A DNA stretch of 52,443 nt from Streptomyces sennicomposti (GCF_019890635.1 NZ_JAIOAB010000051.1:1-52443); one strand, 5' to 3'; counted from the first letter of the stretch, positions 1 through 10,735 are shown. The notes: generated from the letters alone by a model not told the origin. Numbers and translations: made by a program.

Positions 1-408
1 AACTGGCTGAGTGCAAAAACCATCGCGCCTTCCCCGAGAAACTGCCCCGTTACCGGGAGCGGTGATGAAGGGCGACGAGTTACGGTCCCGCCTCGACCGG
101 CGGGGGACGGCTGAAAATCCGTGGTGAGGCCTCGGTGCGGTGCCGGCCGAGGTGATCGGGCACGTGCTCGGGTGTCGGCTGGTGACCGCCGAGTAGACGC
201 GGGGCCCCGAACATCGGGCTCGGGTGGTTCACCCCCCCGCACCGTGGCCCCGTCAGTGTGCGGCTGGTCTTTCGTCGGGACGATGAACCGCGGGCCCGCC
301 GGGCCTAGCAGGCCATCGAACGGCTGCGGGCGGGGAAACCGTTGATGCCCGAGGCGGAGACGCCGGCACCCCGCCCCTCCGCCCCGTCACGGGCGGCCTG
401 ACGCCCCC
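1..408. other. Gene-free left edge, possible remnant
   Basis: I see no convincing gene here. A stop codon at 8-10 could be the tail of a gene entering from the left. Around 252-400 one plus-strand frame reads protein-like (…RLVFRRDDEPRARRA, then TAG, then QAIERLRAGKPLMPEAE…). This would fit the decayed 3' end of a gene with an in-frame nonsense codon, but it is too short to assign to a family. Confidence 0.3.
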
Positions 409-852
409 TCACCCCAGCGGCTTCACCAGTGTGTACTCCGTGTGGCCCGGGGGGTAGTCCGGGAGGGCGCAGATGATTTTGTAGCCGTGGCGGCGGTAGA
501 AGGCGGGGGCCTGGAAGTCCCAGGTCTCCAGGCGGGCGCCGGTGCAGTCGCGCTGGTCGCGGGCGATGCGTTCCGCGCGGACCAGGAGGCGCGAGCCGAG
601 GCCCGCGCCCCGGTGCCGGGCGTCCACCCACAGGTACGTCACATGCAGCCACGTCGCCCAGGTGTGGCCCACCAGGCCGCCCGCCAGCGCCCCCGCCGGG
701 TCCAGCGCCCACACGTGCAGGGGCGCCTCGCGCTCCGCCGGGGTGCCGCGCAGCGCCGCCAGTACGGGGGAGGCCGCCGTGTTCGTCTCGCGGAGCCGGG
801 AGCGGAGCAGATTGCGGCGCTCGTTGTCGACTCCCGCCTCGATACGGAACAT
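409..852 (-). CDS. GNAT family N-acetyltransferase
   Basis: A protein of about 147 residues with the GNAT fold: a β4 strand with the motif LHVTYLWVDARHRGAGLGSRLL, whose R-x-x-G-x-G/A segment binds the acetyl-CoA pyrophosphate, followed by the helix AERIARDQRD and the C-terminal AFYRRHGYKI motif typical of acetyltransferases acting on small amines or protein N-termini. The substrate cannot be read from sequence. I prefer the ATG at 852 (MFRIEAGV); an in-frame GTG at 861 is the alternative. The gene stands alone, divergent from the response regulator, with about 300 bp between them. Confidence 0.8.
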   Translation of the reverse strand: MFRIEAGVDNERRNLLRSRLRETNTAASPVLAALRGTPAEREAPLHVWALDPAGALAGGLVGHTWATWLHVTYLWVDARHRGAGLGSRLLVRAERIARDQRDCTGARLETWDFQAPAFYRRHGYKIICALPDYPPGHTEYTLVKPLG

Positions 853-1150
853 GCGGCACACCCTAAACGCGACGACCGATCAGTTCTGCGAATTGTCTTC
901 CCCTTCCGGCCGCCGTCCGTACTCTGAGGAACGGTGCCGGTGGGGGCCGGCGCCGTTCAGGGGGCGAGACGGCCGGGTAGGGCGCCCGCAGTGGGGGTAG
1001 CACTCCCGCAGGGCGGCGGCCGTGCGGTCGTACCGGCCCCGGGCGCCGTACCCGCACCCGAAGCGGCAGCGGCGGCGCCGCAGCTGCGTGATGTGCGTCT
1101 GCGACGACGGGAATCCCCTGCTCCGCCGGGAGCTGGGGGAGGGGGGTTCA

Positions 1151-1927
1151 GTGGTTCGAGTCCGAGTCCTGGTCGTCGACGACCACCGGATCTTCGCGGA
1201 GTCGCTCGCCGCCGCGCTGGCGGCCGAGCCGGACGTCGACGTGTCCGCGGCCGGTTCCGGACCGGCCGCGCTGCGCTGCCTGGAGCGCGCCGCCGCCGAG
1301 GGCCGCCGTTTCGACGTCCTCCTCGTCGACGCCGACCTCGGCGGGAACGTCCCCGGCGAGCGGCCCGCCGTGCCCGTCCAGGACGGCAACGCCGACGGGC
1401 TGGTGGACGGCATCTCCCTGGTGGCCGGGGTGCGCACCGCCCAGCCGGGGGTGCGGACCGTCGTGCTCGCCGAGAAGGACGACCCGCGCCGGGCCGCGCT
1501 CGCCCTCCAGGCCGGGGCCTCGGGCTGGGTGGCCAAGGACTGCTCGCTGTCCCGGCTGCTCACCGTGATCCGGGGCGTGCTGCGCGACGAGACGCATCTG
1601 CCGCCCGCCCTGCTCACCGGCGTCCTGCGCGAGCTGACCGCGGCCCGCAAGCACCGCACCGAGAGCGAGCGGCTGGTGGCGTCGCTGACCCCGCGCGAGC
1701 GGGAGGTGCTGCGCTGCATGGTCGCCGGGCTCGGCCGCAAGGCCGTCGCGGAGCGGCTGTTCCTCTCCCCGCACACCGTCCGCACCCATATGCAGAATGT
1801 GCTGGGCAAGCTCGGCGTGCACTCCACGCTGGCCGCCGTCGCCCTGGCCCGCCGCGCCGGCGTCGGCCCGGCCGAACTGGGTCCCGCCGCCGGGCGCATC
1901 GACGTCGAGGAGAGCAGCAGCGCCTGA
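1151..1927 (+). CDS. Orphan LuxR/NarL-family response regulator, atypical receiver
   Basis: 258 residues from a GTG start preceded by a G-rich ribosome site (GGAGGGGGG). The receiver domain has the acidic pair D10-D11, probable phospho-acceptor D60 (VLLVDADLGG) and lysine K129 (WVAKD). It carries an insertion of about 18 residues after β3 (NVPGERPAVPVQDGNADG), and the usual Thr/Ser after β4 appears to be Ala107 (VVLAEKDD), so normal phosphorylation-driven switching is doubtful. The C-terminal LuxR helix-turn-helix is intact (SLTPREREVLRCMVAG … LSPHTVRTHMQNVLGKLGV). There is no kinase gene nearby. It probably acts as a DNA-binding regulator with unconventional activation. An ATG-less upstream extension of the frame is unlikely to be translated. 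Confidence 0.85.
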   Translation: MVRVRVLVVDDHRIFAESLAAALAAEPDVDVSAAGSGPAALRCLERAAAEGRRFDVLLVDADLGGNVPGERPAVPVQDGNADGLVDGISLVAGVRTAQPGVRTVVLAEKDDPRRAALALQAGASGWVAKDCSLSRLLTVIRGVLRDETHLPPALLTGVLRELTAARKHRTESERLVASLTPREREVLRCMVAGLGRKAVAERLFLSPHTVRTHMQNVLGKLGVHSTLAAVALARRAGVGPAELGPAAGRIDVEESSSA

Positions 1928-1944
1928 CCAGCTCCGGGCGCCGG

Positions 1945-1967
1945 AGGCAGGCCCGTGGCCCCTGCCT
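1945..1967 (+). terminator. Small hairpin after response regulator gene
   Basis: Inverted repeat AGGCAGG / CCTGCCT with a 9-nt loop just after the regulator stop codon, between convergent genes. The stem is short and there is no clear T tract. Confidence 0.35.
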
Positions 1968-2028
1968 GGCCTGCCCTCGGCGGCCCGCGACGCACCAGGC
2001 AGGTCCACTGCCGGTCCGCCGCCCGCCC

Positions 2029-2526
2029 TCAGCCCGGGATGTTGTCGAACGGCGCCGTCAACTGCCGCAGCAGCCCGGCCAGTTCCGTGCGCTGAGCGGC
2101 GGAGAGTTCGCCGAGGATCGCTCGTTCCTGGGCCAGCAGGCCCGCGAGCGACTGGTCGGCGCGGTCGCGGCCCTCGTCCGTGAGCCGGACCAGCACCCCG
2201 CGCCGGTCGCTGGGGTCGGGCAGCCGTTCGACCAGGCCCTTCTTCGCCAGCCGGTCGATGCGGTTCGTCATCGTGCCCGAGGTGACCAGGGTCTGGGTCA
2301 GCAGTTGTCCGGGGGAGAGCTGGTACGGCGCCCCCGCGCGCCGGAGCGCGGTCAGCACGTCGAACTCCCAGGGCTCCAGACTGTGCTCGGCGAAGGCCAG
2401 CCGACGCGCCCGGTCCAGGTGCCGGGCCAGCCTGCTGACCCGGCTCAGCACCTCGAGCGGTTCCACGTCGAGGTCCGGGCGCTCCCGCCGCCACGCCGCG
2501 ACCAGCCGATCGACCTCGTCCTCCAT
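2029..2526 (-). CDS. MarR family transcriptional regulator
   Basis: 165 residues with the winged-helix MarR layout: dimerisation helix (EVLSRVSRLARHLDRARRLAFAE), winged HTH (LSPGQLLTQTLVTSGTMTNRIDRLAKKGLVER), wing motif DPSDRRGVLVRLTDEGR, and C-terminal helices. MarR proteins bind palindromic DNA as dimers and release it on binding small phenolic or oxidised ligands. The gene is divergent from the tam methyltransferase gene; a near-perfect inverted repeat lies in the shared intergenic region, so it probably represses itself and tam. The ligand is unknown. Confidence 0.9.
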   Translation of the reverse strand: MEDEVDRLVAAWRRERPDLDVEPLEVLSRVSRLARHLDRARRLAFAEHSLEPWEFDVLTALRRAGAPYQLSPGQLLTQTLVTSGTMTNRIDRLAKKGLVERLPDPSDRRGVLVRLTDEGRDRADQSLAGLLAQERAILGELSAAQRTELAGLLRQLTAPFDNIPG

Positions 2527-2549
2527 GCGATCAGTGTAGTGGTTGTGTC

Positions 2550-2584
2550 GATGTGAAGTCTCTTGACATCAACATTCTTGACAT
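2550..2584. promoter_or_regulatory. Candidate MarR operator between marR and tam
   Basis: GATGTGAAG-TCT-CTTGACATC at 2550-2570 is a 9-3-9 inverted repeat with one mismatch. A further copy of the half-site TCTTGACAT lies at 2576-2584, 15 bp after the one at 2561-2569. It sits 24 bp upstream of marR and about 70 bp upstream of tam. MarR-type operators are normally this kind of palindrome; assignment to this MarR is inference. Confidence 0.6.
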
Positions 2585-2653
2585 GGAGAGAAGTTCGGGG
2601 AGACAGTGGAACCGCTCCAGCGTGTCGCCGACGACGAGCCCGAGGAGGCCGCC

Positions 2654-3580
2654 ATGTCCGAGTCCAGGTCCCCGTCCAGGTCCGAATCCAGCCGGTCCGA
2701 ATCCAGCCGGTCCGAATCCAGCCGGTCCGGGGCCGGCCAGCCCGGGGCCGGCCAGCCCGGGGCCGGCGCCCCCGCCCCCGTCTGGGACCCCGCGCAGTAC
2801 CTGCGCCACGCCGGCCACCGGGCCCGCCCGTTCGCCGACCTCCTCGCCCGCGTCCCGCCCCCGCCGACCGACGCGCCCCGCATCGCCGACCTCGGCTGCG
2901 GCCCCGGCAACGTCACCGCGCTCCTCGCCGACCGCTGGCCCGCCGCGCACATCACCGGCTACGACAACTCCCCCGAGATGCTCGACAAGGCCGTCGTGGA
3001 GCACGCGGGCCCGACCCCCGGCGGCGGCCGGCTCGACTTCGCCCCCGCCGACGTCCGCACCTGGACGCCCCCGGAGCCGTGCGACCTGATCGTCAGCAAC
3101 GCCACCCTTCAGTGGGTGCCCGGGCACGCCGGCCGGTTCGCCGACTGGGTGGCGGCCCTGAAGCCGGGCGGCGCCCTCGCCTTCCAGGTGCCCGGCAACT
3201 TCGCCGCCCCCAGCCACACGATCATGCGCGCCCTGGCCGGCTCCGCCCGCTGGCGCGACCGCCTGGACGGCGTCCTGCGCCACGACGACGCCGTGCTCGG
3301 CCCCGGGGAGTACCTGGAGCGCCTGACCGCCCTCGGCTGCGCTGCGGACGTGTGGGAGACGACGTACGTCCATCTGCTCCAGGGCGAGGACCCGGTGCTG
3401 GACTGGGTCAAGGGGACCGGGCTGCGGCCCGTGCTCACCGTCCTCGCCGACGATCCCGGGGCCCGCGACGCGTTCCTCGCCGAGTACCGGACCGCCCTGC
3501 GCGAGGCCTACCCGGCCGGGCCGCACGGCACCCCGTTCCCGTTCCGCCGCATCTTCGCCGTCGCCCGCAAGGAGGCGTGA
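2654..3580 (+). CDS. tam: Trans-aconitate 2-methyltransferase-like SAM methyltransferase
   Basis: 308 residues from the ATG at 2654, preceded by GAGGAGG. After a repetitive N-terminus of about 35 residues, the WDPAQYLR start of the Tam family appears, followed by SAM-binding motif I (IADLGCGPGNVTALL), the acidic motif II region (YDNSPEML) and VSNATLQWVPG. Tam proteins methylate trans-aconitate, the toxic isomer of the TCA intermediate cis-aconitate, using S-adenosylmethionine in the cytoplasm. The gene is followed 3 nt later by a VOC-family gene and is divergent from marR. The repeat-rich N-terminal tail is unusual for the family. Confidence 0.85.
   Translation: MSESRSPSRSESSRSESSRSESSRSGAGQPGAGQPGAGAPAPVWDPAQYLRHAGHRARPFADLLARVPPPPTDAPRIADLGCGPGNVTALLADRWPAAHITGYDNSPEMLDKAVVEHAGPTPGGGRLDFAPADVRTWTPPEPCDLIVSNATLQWVPGHAGRFADWVAALKPGGALAFQVPGNFAAPSHTIMRALAGSARWRDRLDGVLRHDDAVLGPGEYLERLTALGCAADVWETTYVHLLQGEDPVLDWVKGTGLRPVLTVLADDPGARDAFLAEYRTALREAYPAGPHGTPFPFRRIFAVARKEA
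2681..2760 (+). repeat. Two in-frame 15-bp minisatellites in the tam N-terminus
   Basis: Three identical copies of TCCGAATCCAGCCGG (2681-2725) encode repeated SESSR units. They are followed, after TCCGG, by two identical copies of GGCCGGCCAGCCCGG (2731-2760) encoding GAGQP units. Because the unit is a multiple of three, copy-number change would alter tail length without breaking the frame. Confidence 0.85.
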
Positions 3581-3583
3581 CAC

Positions 3584-3946
3584 GTGCTCACCGCCGTCGA
3601 CCATGTCCAGCTCGCCGCCCCGCCCGGCTCCGAGGACGACCTCAGGGCGTACTACGCCGGTGTCCTCGGCATGACGGAGATCCCCAAGCCGCCGGTGCTC
3701 GCGGCGCGCGGCGGCTGCTGGTTCCGGGCCGGGGCCGTGCAGCTCCATTTGGGGATCGAGACCGACTTCCGGCCCGCGAGGAAGGCCCATCCCGGGCTGC
3801 GGGTGACCGGCATCGAGGCGTACGCGGCCCGCCTGGCCGAACGCGGCGCCCCGGTCACCTGGGACGACGACCTGCCGGGCCACCGCCGCTTCTACTCCGA
3901 GGACCCGGTGGGCAACCGCCTGGAGTTCCTGGAACCGACCGGGTGA
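3584..3946 (+). CDS. VOC (glyoxalase/bleomycin resistance) family protein
   Basis: 120 residues, GTG start with AAGGAGG placed inside the end of tam. It has the vicinal-oxygen-chelate βαβββ layout: DHVQLAAPPG, then YYAGVLGMTEIPKP, and a C-terminal RRFYSEDPVGNRLEFLEPTG, where the terminal Glu and the early His (DHVQL) are the usual metal ligands. The family includes glyoxalases, dioxygenases and drug-binding proteins; substrate is unknown. Its close spacing to tam suggests co-transcription under the MarR operator. Confidence 0.85.
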   Translation: MLTAVDHVQLAAPPGSEDDLRAYYAGVLGMTEIPKPPVLAARGGCWFRAGAVQLHLGIETDFRPARKAHPGLRVTGIEAYAARLAERGAPVTWDDDLPGHRRFYSEDPVGNRLEFLEPTG

Positions 3947-3948
3947 CC

Positions 3949-4203
3949 TCAGGAGGGGGTGCGGCCCAGGTGCGTGACGAGGATCTGGATGACCTCGGAC
4001 TCGATGACGTACAGGACTCGGTAGTCGCCGATGCGCAGGCGGCGAAGGTCGGGCGAGCCGTACGGACTCGACCCTGCCGGGCGTGGATCGTCGGCCAACT
4101 TGTCGATGGTGTCCAGGACGACGGCGAGACCGCCGGGGTCCTCCGCCAGGAATCGGGTCGCCGCATCGAGGGCGTGCGGTTCGAAGAGGATCTCGTAGGT
4201 CAC
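3949..4203 (-). CDS. RelE/ParE-family toxin
   Basis: 84 residues with the RelE fold pattern: MTYEILFEPHALDAATRF at the N-terminus, a helical middle (LDTIDKLADDPRP), and the conserved core LRRLRIGDYRVLYVIE, whose Arg and Tyr residues correspond to the mRNA-cleavage/binding surface of RelE. The family cleaves mRNA in the ribosome or, in ParE, inhibits gyrase. Its GTG start overlaps the stop of the antitoxin gene by 4 nt (GTGA), so antitoxin is made first and translation is coupled. Confidence 0.88.
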   Translation of the reverse strand: MTYEILFEPHALDAATRFLAEDPGGLAVVLDTIDKLADDPRPAGSSPYGSPDLRRLRIGDYRVLYVIESEVIQILVTHLGRTPS

Positions 4204-4454
4204 TTTTGCTCAAGCCCCAGACGCTTGCGCACCTCATCCATCGGAATGCCCGGCCCGAGCGTCCCCTCCGCCTTTCGCCGCTGGTAGTCGGCGACGGCCA
4301 AGGCGTCCTCCAGATCCTCTATCACCTGCGGTGACACCAGCAGTGCGGCCACGTGTCCGTGGTCGGTGAGGGCGATGGTCTCGCGGCTGTGGGCGGCCCT
4401 GCGGACCAGGTCGCCGAGCTGGGAACGGGCAGCGCTGATCGCGATCTCAGTCAT
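4200..4454 (-). CDS. Phd/YefM-family antitoxin
   Basis: 84 residues beginning MTEIAISAARSQLGDLVRRA, the N-terminal DNA-binding fold of the Phd/YefM antitoxins, with RETIALTDHGHVAALLVSP as the second β-hairpin and a C-terminal helical tail (YQRRKAEGTLGPG…) that would wrap the toxin. It should neutralise the RelE toxin and repress the pair's own promoter. I prefer the ATG at 4454; an upstream start at 4472 would add six residues without family similarity. Confidence 0.87.
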   Translation of the reverse strand: MTEIAISAARSQLGDLVRRAAHSRETIALTDHGHVAALLVSPQVIEDLEDALAVADYQRRKAEGTLGPGIPMDEVRKRLGLEQK

Positions 4455-4544
4455 AGGCGAATCATGCCACAAGATTAATCTTGAGCCCTCTAGGTATCAC
4501 TCGATCGGGTGACGCCAACCCGATGGTCACCCGATCGAGTGCCC

Positions 4545-5219
4545 TCAGCTCTTGCGGTGCCCGATCAGCCGCGGCTTCGGCTCCAGGCCGTCCAGGCCGT
4601 GCCAGGCCAGGTTCACCAGGTGCGCGGCGACCTCCGCCTTCTTCGGGCGGCGTACGTCCAGCCACCACTGACCCGTCAGCGCGACCATGCCGACCAGGGC
4701 CTGCGCGTACAGCGGGGCGAGCTTCGGGTCGAAGCCGCGGGACTTGAACTCGCGGCCCAGGATGTCCTCCACCTGGGTGGCGATGTCGGAGATCAGGGAG
4801 GCGAAGGAGCCCGTGGACTGGGGGATCGGGGAGTCGCGGACCAGGATGCGGAAGCCGTCCGTGTACTCCTCGATGTAGTCCAGCAGCGCGAAGGCCGCCT
4901 GCTCGCACAGCTCCCGGGGGTGCCCGGCGGTCAGCGAGCTGGTCACCATGTCCAGCAGCCGCCGCATCTCGCGGTCCACCACCACCGCGTACAGCCCCTC
5001 CTTGCCGCCGAAGTGCTCGTACACCACCGGCTTGGAGACCCCGGCCTTGGCCGCGATCTCCTCCACCGAGGTGGCCTCGAAACCCTTCGCCGCGAACAGG
5101 GTGCGACCGATCTCCAGCAGCTGCTGGCGGCGCTCGGCACCGGTCATCCGGGTGCGGCGCGCACGCCGCGGCTTGTCATTGCTGGGGGTGCTGGAGTCGG
5201 TCGCCACGGCGTCAATCAT
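4545..5219 (-). CDS. TetR family regulator co-transcribed with the desaturase
   Basis: 224 residues: a basic N-terminal arm (RRARRTRMTGAERRQQLL), a TetR helix-turn-helix (FEATSVEEIAAKAGVSKPVVYEHFGGKEGLY) and a ligand domain of about 150 residues. The start codon overlaps the desaturase stop by 4 nt (ATGA), so the two are one operon. TetR repressors next to fatty-acid desaturases commonly sense acyl-CoA and tune membrane fluidity. The tandem palindromes upstream of the desaturase are the likely operator, giving feedback on both genes. The ligand assignment is inference from context. Confidence 0.88.
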   Translation of the reverse strand: MIDAVATDSSTPSNDKPRRARRTRMTGAERRQQLLEIGRTLFAAKGFEATSVEEIAAKAGVSKPVVYEHFGGKEGLYAVVVDREMRRLLDMVTSSLTAGHPRELCEQAAFALLDYIEEYTDGFRILVRDSPIPQSTGSFASLISDIATQVEDILGREFKSRGFDPKLAPLYAQALVGMVALTGQWWLDVRRPKKAEVAAHLVNLAWHGLDGLEPKPRLIGHRKS

Positions 5220-6226
5220 GCCGCCTTCGCGGTCTCCCTCCGGCGGCGGGAGCCGCGTACGTCGGTGTTGCGGCGGGAATCGATACGCGAGCGTGACGGC
5301 CAGCGCACGTCATAGGCCCAGCCCAGCCGCTCGCACCAGCGGATGATCCGCGCCGAGGAGTCCAGCTGCCAGCGCTCCACACCGTGCCGCGCGGAGGTCG
5401 GGTCGGCGTGGTGCAGGTTGTGCCAGGACTCGCCGCAGGACAGGATCGCCAGCCACCACACGTTGCCCGAGCGGTCCCGCGACTTGAACGGCCGCTTGCC
5501 GACCGCGTGGCAGATCGAGTTGATCGACCAGGTCACGTGGTGCAGCAGCGCCACCCGGACGAGTGAACCCCAGAAGAACGCGGTGAACGCGCCCCACCAC
5601 GACATCGTCGCCAGCCCGCCGATCAGCGGCGGCAGCCCCAGCGACACGATCGTCCACAGCACGAACTGCCGGGAGATCCGCCGCATCGCCGGGTCCCTGA
5701 TCAGATCCGGCGCGTACTTGTCCTGCGGGGTCTGCTCCTCGTCGAACATCCAGCCCACATGCGCCCACCACAGGCCCTTCAGCAGCGCGGGCACGCTCTC
5801 CCCGTAGCGCCACGGCGAGTGCGGGTCCCCCTCGTGGTCGGAGAACTTGTGGTGCCGGCGGTGGTCGGCCACCCAGCGCACCAGCGGCCCCTCCACCGCC
5901 ATCGACCCCGCGATCGCCAGCGCGATCTTCAGGGGCCGCTTGGCCTTGAAGGAGCCGTGGGTGAAGTGCCGGTGGAAGCCGATGGTGATGCCGTGGCAGC
6001 CCAGGAAGTAGAAGAAGACCAGCAGACCGAGGTCCAGCCAGCTCACCCCCCACCCCCACGCGAGCGGCACCGCGGCGACCAGCGCCAGGAACGGAACGGT
6101 GATGAACAGCAGCAGCGTGATCTGCTCGATCGAACGCTTCTGCTCGCCGCCCAGGGTGGCGGAGGGCGTCTGGCCGGCCGCCGCCTGAGGGGCTTCGTCG
6201 ATCACATCGGAGGAGCTTGACGTCAT
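5216..6226 (-). CDS. Membrane acyl-CoA/acyl-lipid desaturase
   Basis: 336 residues. Three histidine boxes of the di-iron membrane desaturases are present: the first in GFHRHFTHGSF, the second HRRHHKFSD and the third ESWHNLHHADP. Hydrophobic stretches (LLLFITVPFLALVAAVPLAW; LDLGLLVFFYFLGCHGITI; further pairs in the middle) anchor it in the membrane. The enzyme inserts a double bond (Δ9 in most bacterial relatives) into saturated acyl chains using O2 and electrons from a reductase partner not encoded here. The start at 6226 (MTSSSSDVIDEAPQ) matches the start of family similarity; the frame is open far upstream but reads as non-coding there. Confidence 0.92.
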   Translation of the reverse strand: MTSSSSDVIDEAPQAAAGQTPSATLGGEQKRSIEQITLLLFITVPFLALVAAVPLAWGWGVSWLDLGLLVFFYFLGCHGITIGFHRHFTHGSFKAKRPLKIALAIAGSMAVEGPLVRWVADHRRHHKFSDHEGDPHSPWRYGESVPALLKGLWWAHVGWMFDEEQTPQDKYAPDLIRDPAMRRISRQFVLWTIVSLGLPPLIGGLATMSWWGAFTAFFWGSLVRVALLHHVTWSINSICHAVGKRPFKSRDRSGNVWWLAILSCGESWHNLHHADPTSARHGVERWQLDSSARIIRWCERLGWAYDVRWPSRSRIDSRRNTDVRGSRRRRETAKAA

Positions 6227-6294
6227 GGGCGTCCCCTGTGGGGTCGAGGGTCGAGACAGGTGCCGGAGGCCGTTTCCGGGAGCGGCCGGCTCCC

Positions 6295-6321
6295 TACGGT
6301 TGCGTAACCTACGGCAACGTA
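6295..6321. promoter_or_regulatory. Tandem palindromic operator of the desaturase-TetR operon
   Basis: Two copies of TACG-N4-CGTA, at 6295-6306 and 6310-6321, are spaced exactly 15 bp start to start. On the minus strand they form a 15-bp direct repeat (TTACGTTGCCGTAGG / TTACGCAACCGTAGG). They lie about 70 bp upstream of the desaturase start, where repressor binding would block its promoter. The pattern suits two TetR dimers on one site; assignment to the co-transcribed TetR is inference. Confidence 0.7.
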
Positions 6322-6521
6322 AGTATGGCAGTGCGTCGCCGCGCGGCAAGAGCCCCTGGCCTGCGCGTCCCACCCGACACCTAGACTTGGTACCGGTCGG
6401 ACAGCGCGGTCCGCTGAAGAAGATGACTTCCCGGATGCCCGGCCCGTATGCGGCCCACGCCGCGCGGCACCCTTCCGGGTTCCCTCCCAGACGAGCTTCA
6501 ACACTGCAAGGAGCCGCACCT

Positions 6522-9251
<2,730 letters not shown>

Positions 9252-9266
9252 CCGGCACAACGCACA

Positions 9267-9306
9267 GGGCGCGCCCCCGGGTTCACACGAACCCGGGGGC
9301 GCGCCC
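9267..9306. terminator. Strong terminator after ppc
   Basis: A perfect 18-bp GC-rich stem (GGGCGCGCCCCCGGGTTC) with a 4-nt ACAC loop, 15 bp after the ppc stop codon and between convergent genes. It can serve both strands. Confidence 0.9.
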
Positions 9307-9365
9307 GTTCGCGTCACGGCGCACGGCGGCTCACGGCGCACGGCGGCCGGAAAGCCCTGCGCGCC

Positions 9366-9914
9366 TCACAGCGCCAGGAACGCCCCCGTCAGCAGCGCCA
9401 CCCCCGCACCGGCCAGCACCCAGGCCGCCCGGATGCGGCGCAGCCCGCCCGCCACCACCACGGAGGCCAGCAGCAGCGCGCCGCCCAGCGGCGCCCACGC
9501 GTACAGGATCCCGGCCGGACCCGTCCTGAGGACCTCGCCGCCGCCCGGCTTCACCACCACGTCGTAGGTGCGCCCCTTGCGCACCGCCGCCGAGTCGATC
9601 TCCACCCGGGCGCGCGCCGCGGACCCCGGCGTGCGCGGCGTGTACGGCCCGCTGCACGCATCCCGGGCGCACGCCGTCACCTCGACCGTGCCGCGCTCGC
9701 GCCCCTTGGTCAGCATCACGTACGGCGCGGTGCTCCAGGACGCCCAGACGCCCGCGATCAGGATCAGCACCGCGACCGCGCCCATCGAGGCGACCCGGCC
9801 GAACCGCAGCGCGGCGACCGAGGCGGTGCGGGCGGCCTCACGGGGCGGGCGGCCCTTGCCGGTGGCCGTACGGCCCCGGCGGGAACGGCGGGCGGTGGCT
9901 GCGGCGGCGGGCAT
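9366..9914 (-). CDS. Two-TM membrane protein of unknown function
   Basis: About 182 residues with a basic N-terminal tail (AAAATARRSRRGRTATGKG), one hydrophobic helix (GAVAVLILIAGVWASW), an extracytoplasmic region of about 85 residues with two cysteines (ACARDAC), and a C-terminal hydrophobic pair (LGGALLLASVVVAGG; AWVLAGAGVALLTGAFLAL). The layout resembles DUF3592-like actinobacterial membrane proteins but I cannot assign a family securely. In-frame ATGs at 9914 and 9926 are both possible; neither has a good ribosome site. Confidence 0.7.
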   Translation of the reverse strand: MPAAAATARRSRRGRTATGKGRPPREAARTASVAALRFGRVASMGAVAVLILIAGVWASWSTAPYVMLTKGRERGTVEVTACARDACSGPYTPRTPGSAARARVEIDSAAVRKGRTYDVVVKPGGGEVLRTGPAGILYAWAPLGGALLLASVVVAGGLRRIRAAWVLAGAGVALLTGAFLAL

Positions 9915-9978
9915 GGCCGGGATCATTGGCCATACCCGCACGCCCGGTCAACTCGCGGGCGGCCGGGACCCGGACAAG

Positions 9979-10590
9979 TCAGGAGTTGTACGCACTCTGA
10001 GCCCGCTCCAGACCCTCGGCGAGCAGACACTCCACGGCGTCCGCCGCCCGGTCCACGAAGTAGTCCAGCTCCTTGCGCTCGGCCGAGGAGAAGTCCTTCA
10101 GCACGAAGTCCGCGACCTGCATCCGGCCCGGCGGCCGGCCGATCCCGAACCGCACCCGGTGGTAGTCGGGGCCCATCGCCTTCGTCATCGACTTCAGGCC
10201 GTTGTGCCCGTTGTCGCCGCCGCCCCGCTTCAGCCGCAGCACCCCGTAGTCGATGTCCAGCTCGTCGTGGACGGCCACCACGTGGTCGAGGGGCACTTTG
10301 TAGAAGTCGCGCAGCGCGTTCACCGGGCCGCCCGACAGGTTCATGTACGACATCGGCTTGGCCAGCACCACCCGGCGGCTCGCCGGCCCCGGCGGGCCGA
10401 TCCGCCCCTCCACGACCTGCGCCTGCGCCTTGCCGGCCCGCTTGAACCGGCCCCCCATGCGGTCGGCCAGCAGATCCGCCACCATGAACCCCACGTTGTG
10501 CCGGTTCATGGCGTACTCCGGTCCGGGATTGCCGAGCCCCACGATCAGCCAGGGGTCGCTCGCGGAACTCACCGGGGTGCTCACGTCCAT
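9979..10590 (-). CDS. pth: Peptidyl-tRNA hydrolase
   Basis: 203 residues starting at the ATG at 10590, preceded by AAGGAG. Pth releases peptides from prematurely dropped-off peptidyl-tRNA so that tRNA can be reused. Signatures: LIVGLGNPGPEYAMNRHNVG with the conserved Asn and catalytic His near residue 30, MSYMNLSG, and HDELDIDYG…GGGDNGHNGLKSM. It is the last gene of the minus-strand set rplY-pth, the usual neighbourhood in actinobacteria. Confidence 0.97.
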   Translation of the reverse strand: MDVSTPVSSASDPWLIVGLGNPGPEYAMNRHNVGFMVADLLADRMGGRFKRAGKAQAQVVEGRIGPPGPASRRVVLAKPMSYMNLSGGPVNALRDFYKVPLDHVVAVHDELDIDYGVLRLKRGGGDNGHNGLKSMTKAMGPDYHRVRFGIGRPPGRMQVADFVLKDFSSAERKELDYFVDRAADAVECLLAEGLERAQSAYNS

Positions 10591-10735
10591 GTCTCCTTGA
10601 TACGCGCCTGCCCACAGCGGCCGATGATGACTACCGCTGTGGGCAGGCGTTCCGCAGGGCGGAACGGGTGGGCACAGCCATACCGCCGGGTGCCCGGTAA
10701 AGGGGCGGCGGGGACAGCTGCGGTCAAACGGCCGG

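Noticed and set aside
121..345. Small Arg/Gly-rich reading frame near the left edge
   Set aside because: No ribosome site, composition typical of random GC-rich DNA, no family similarity.
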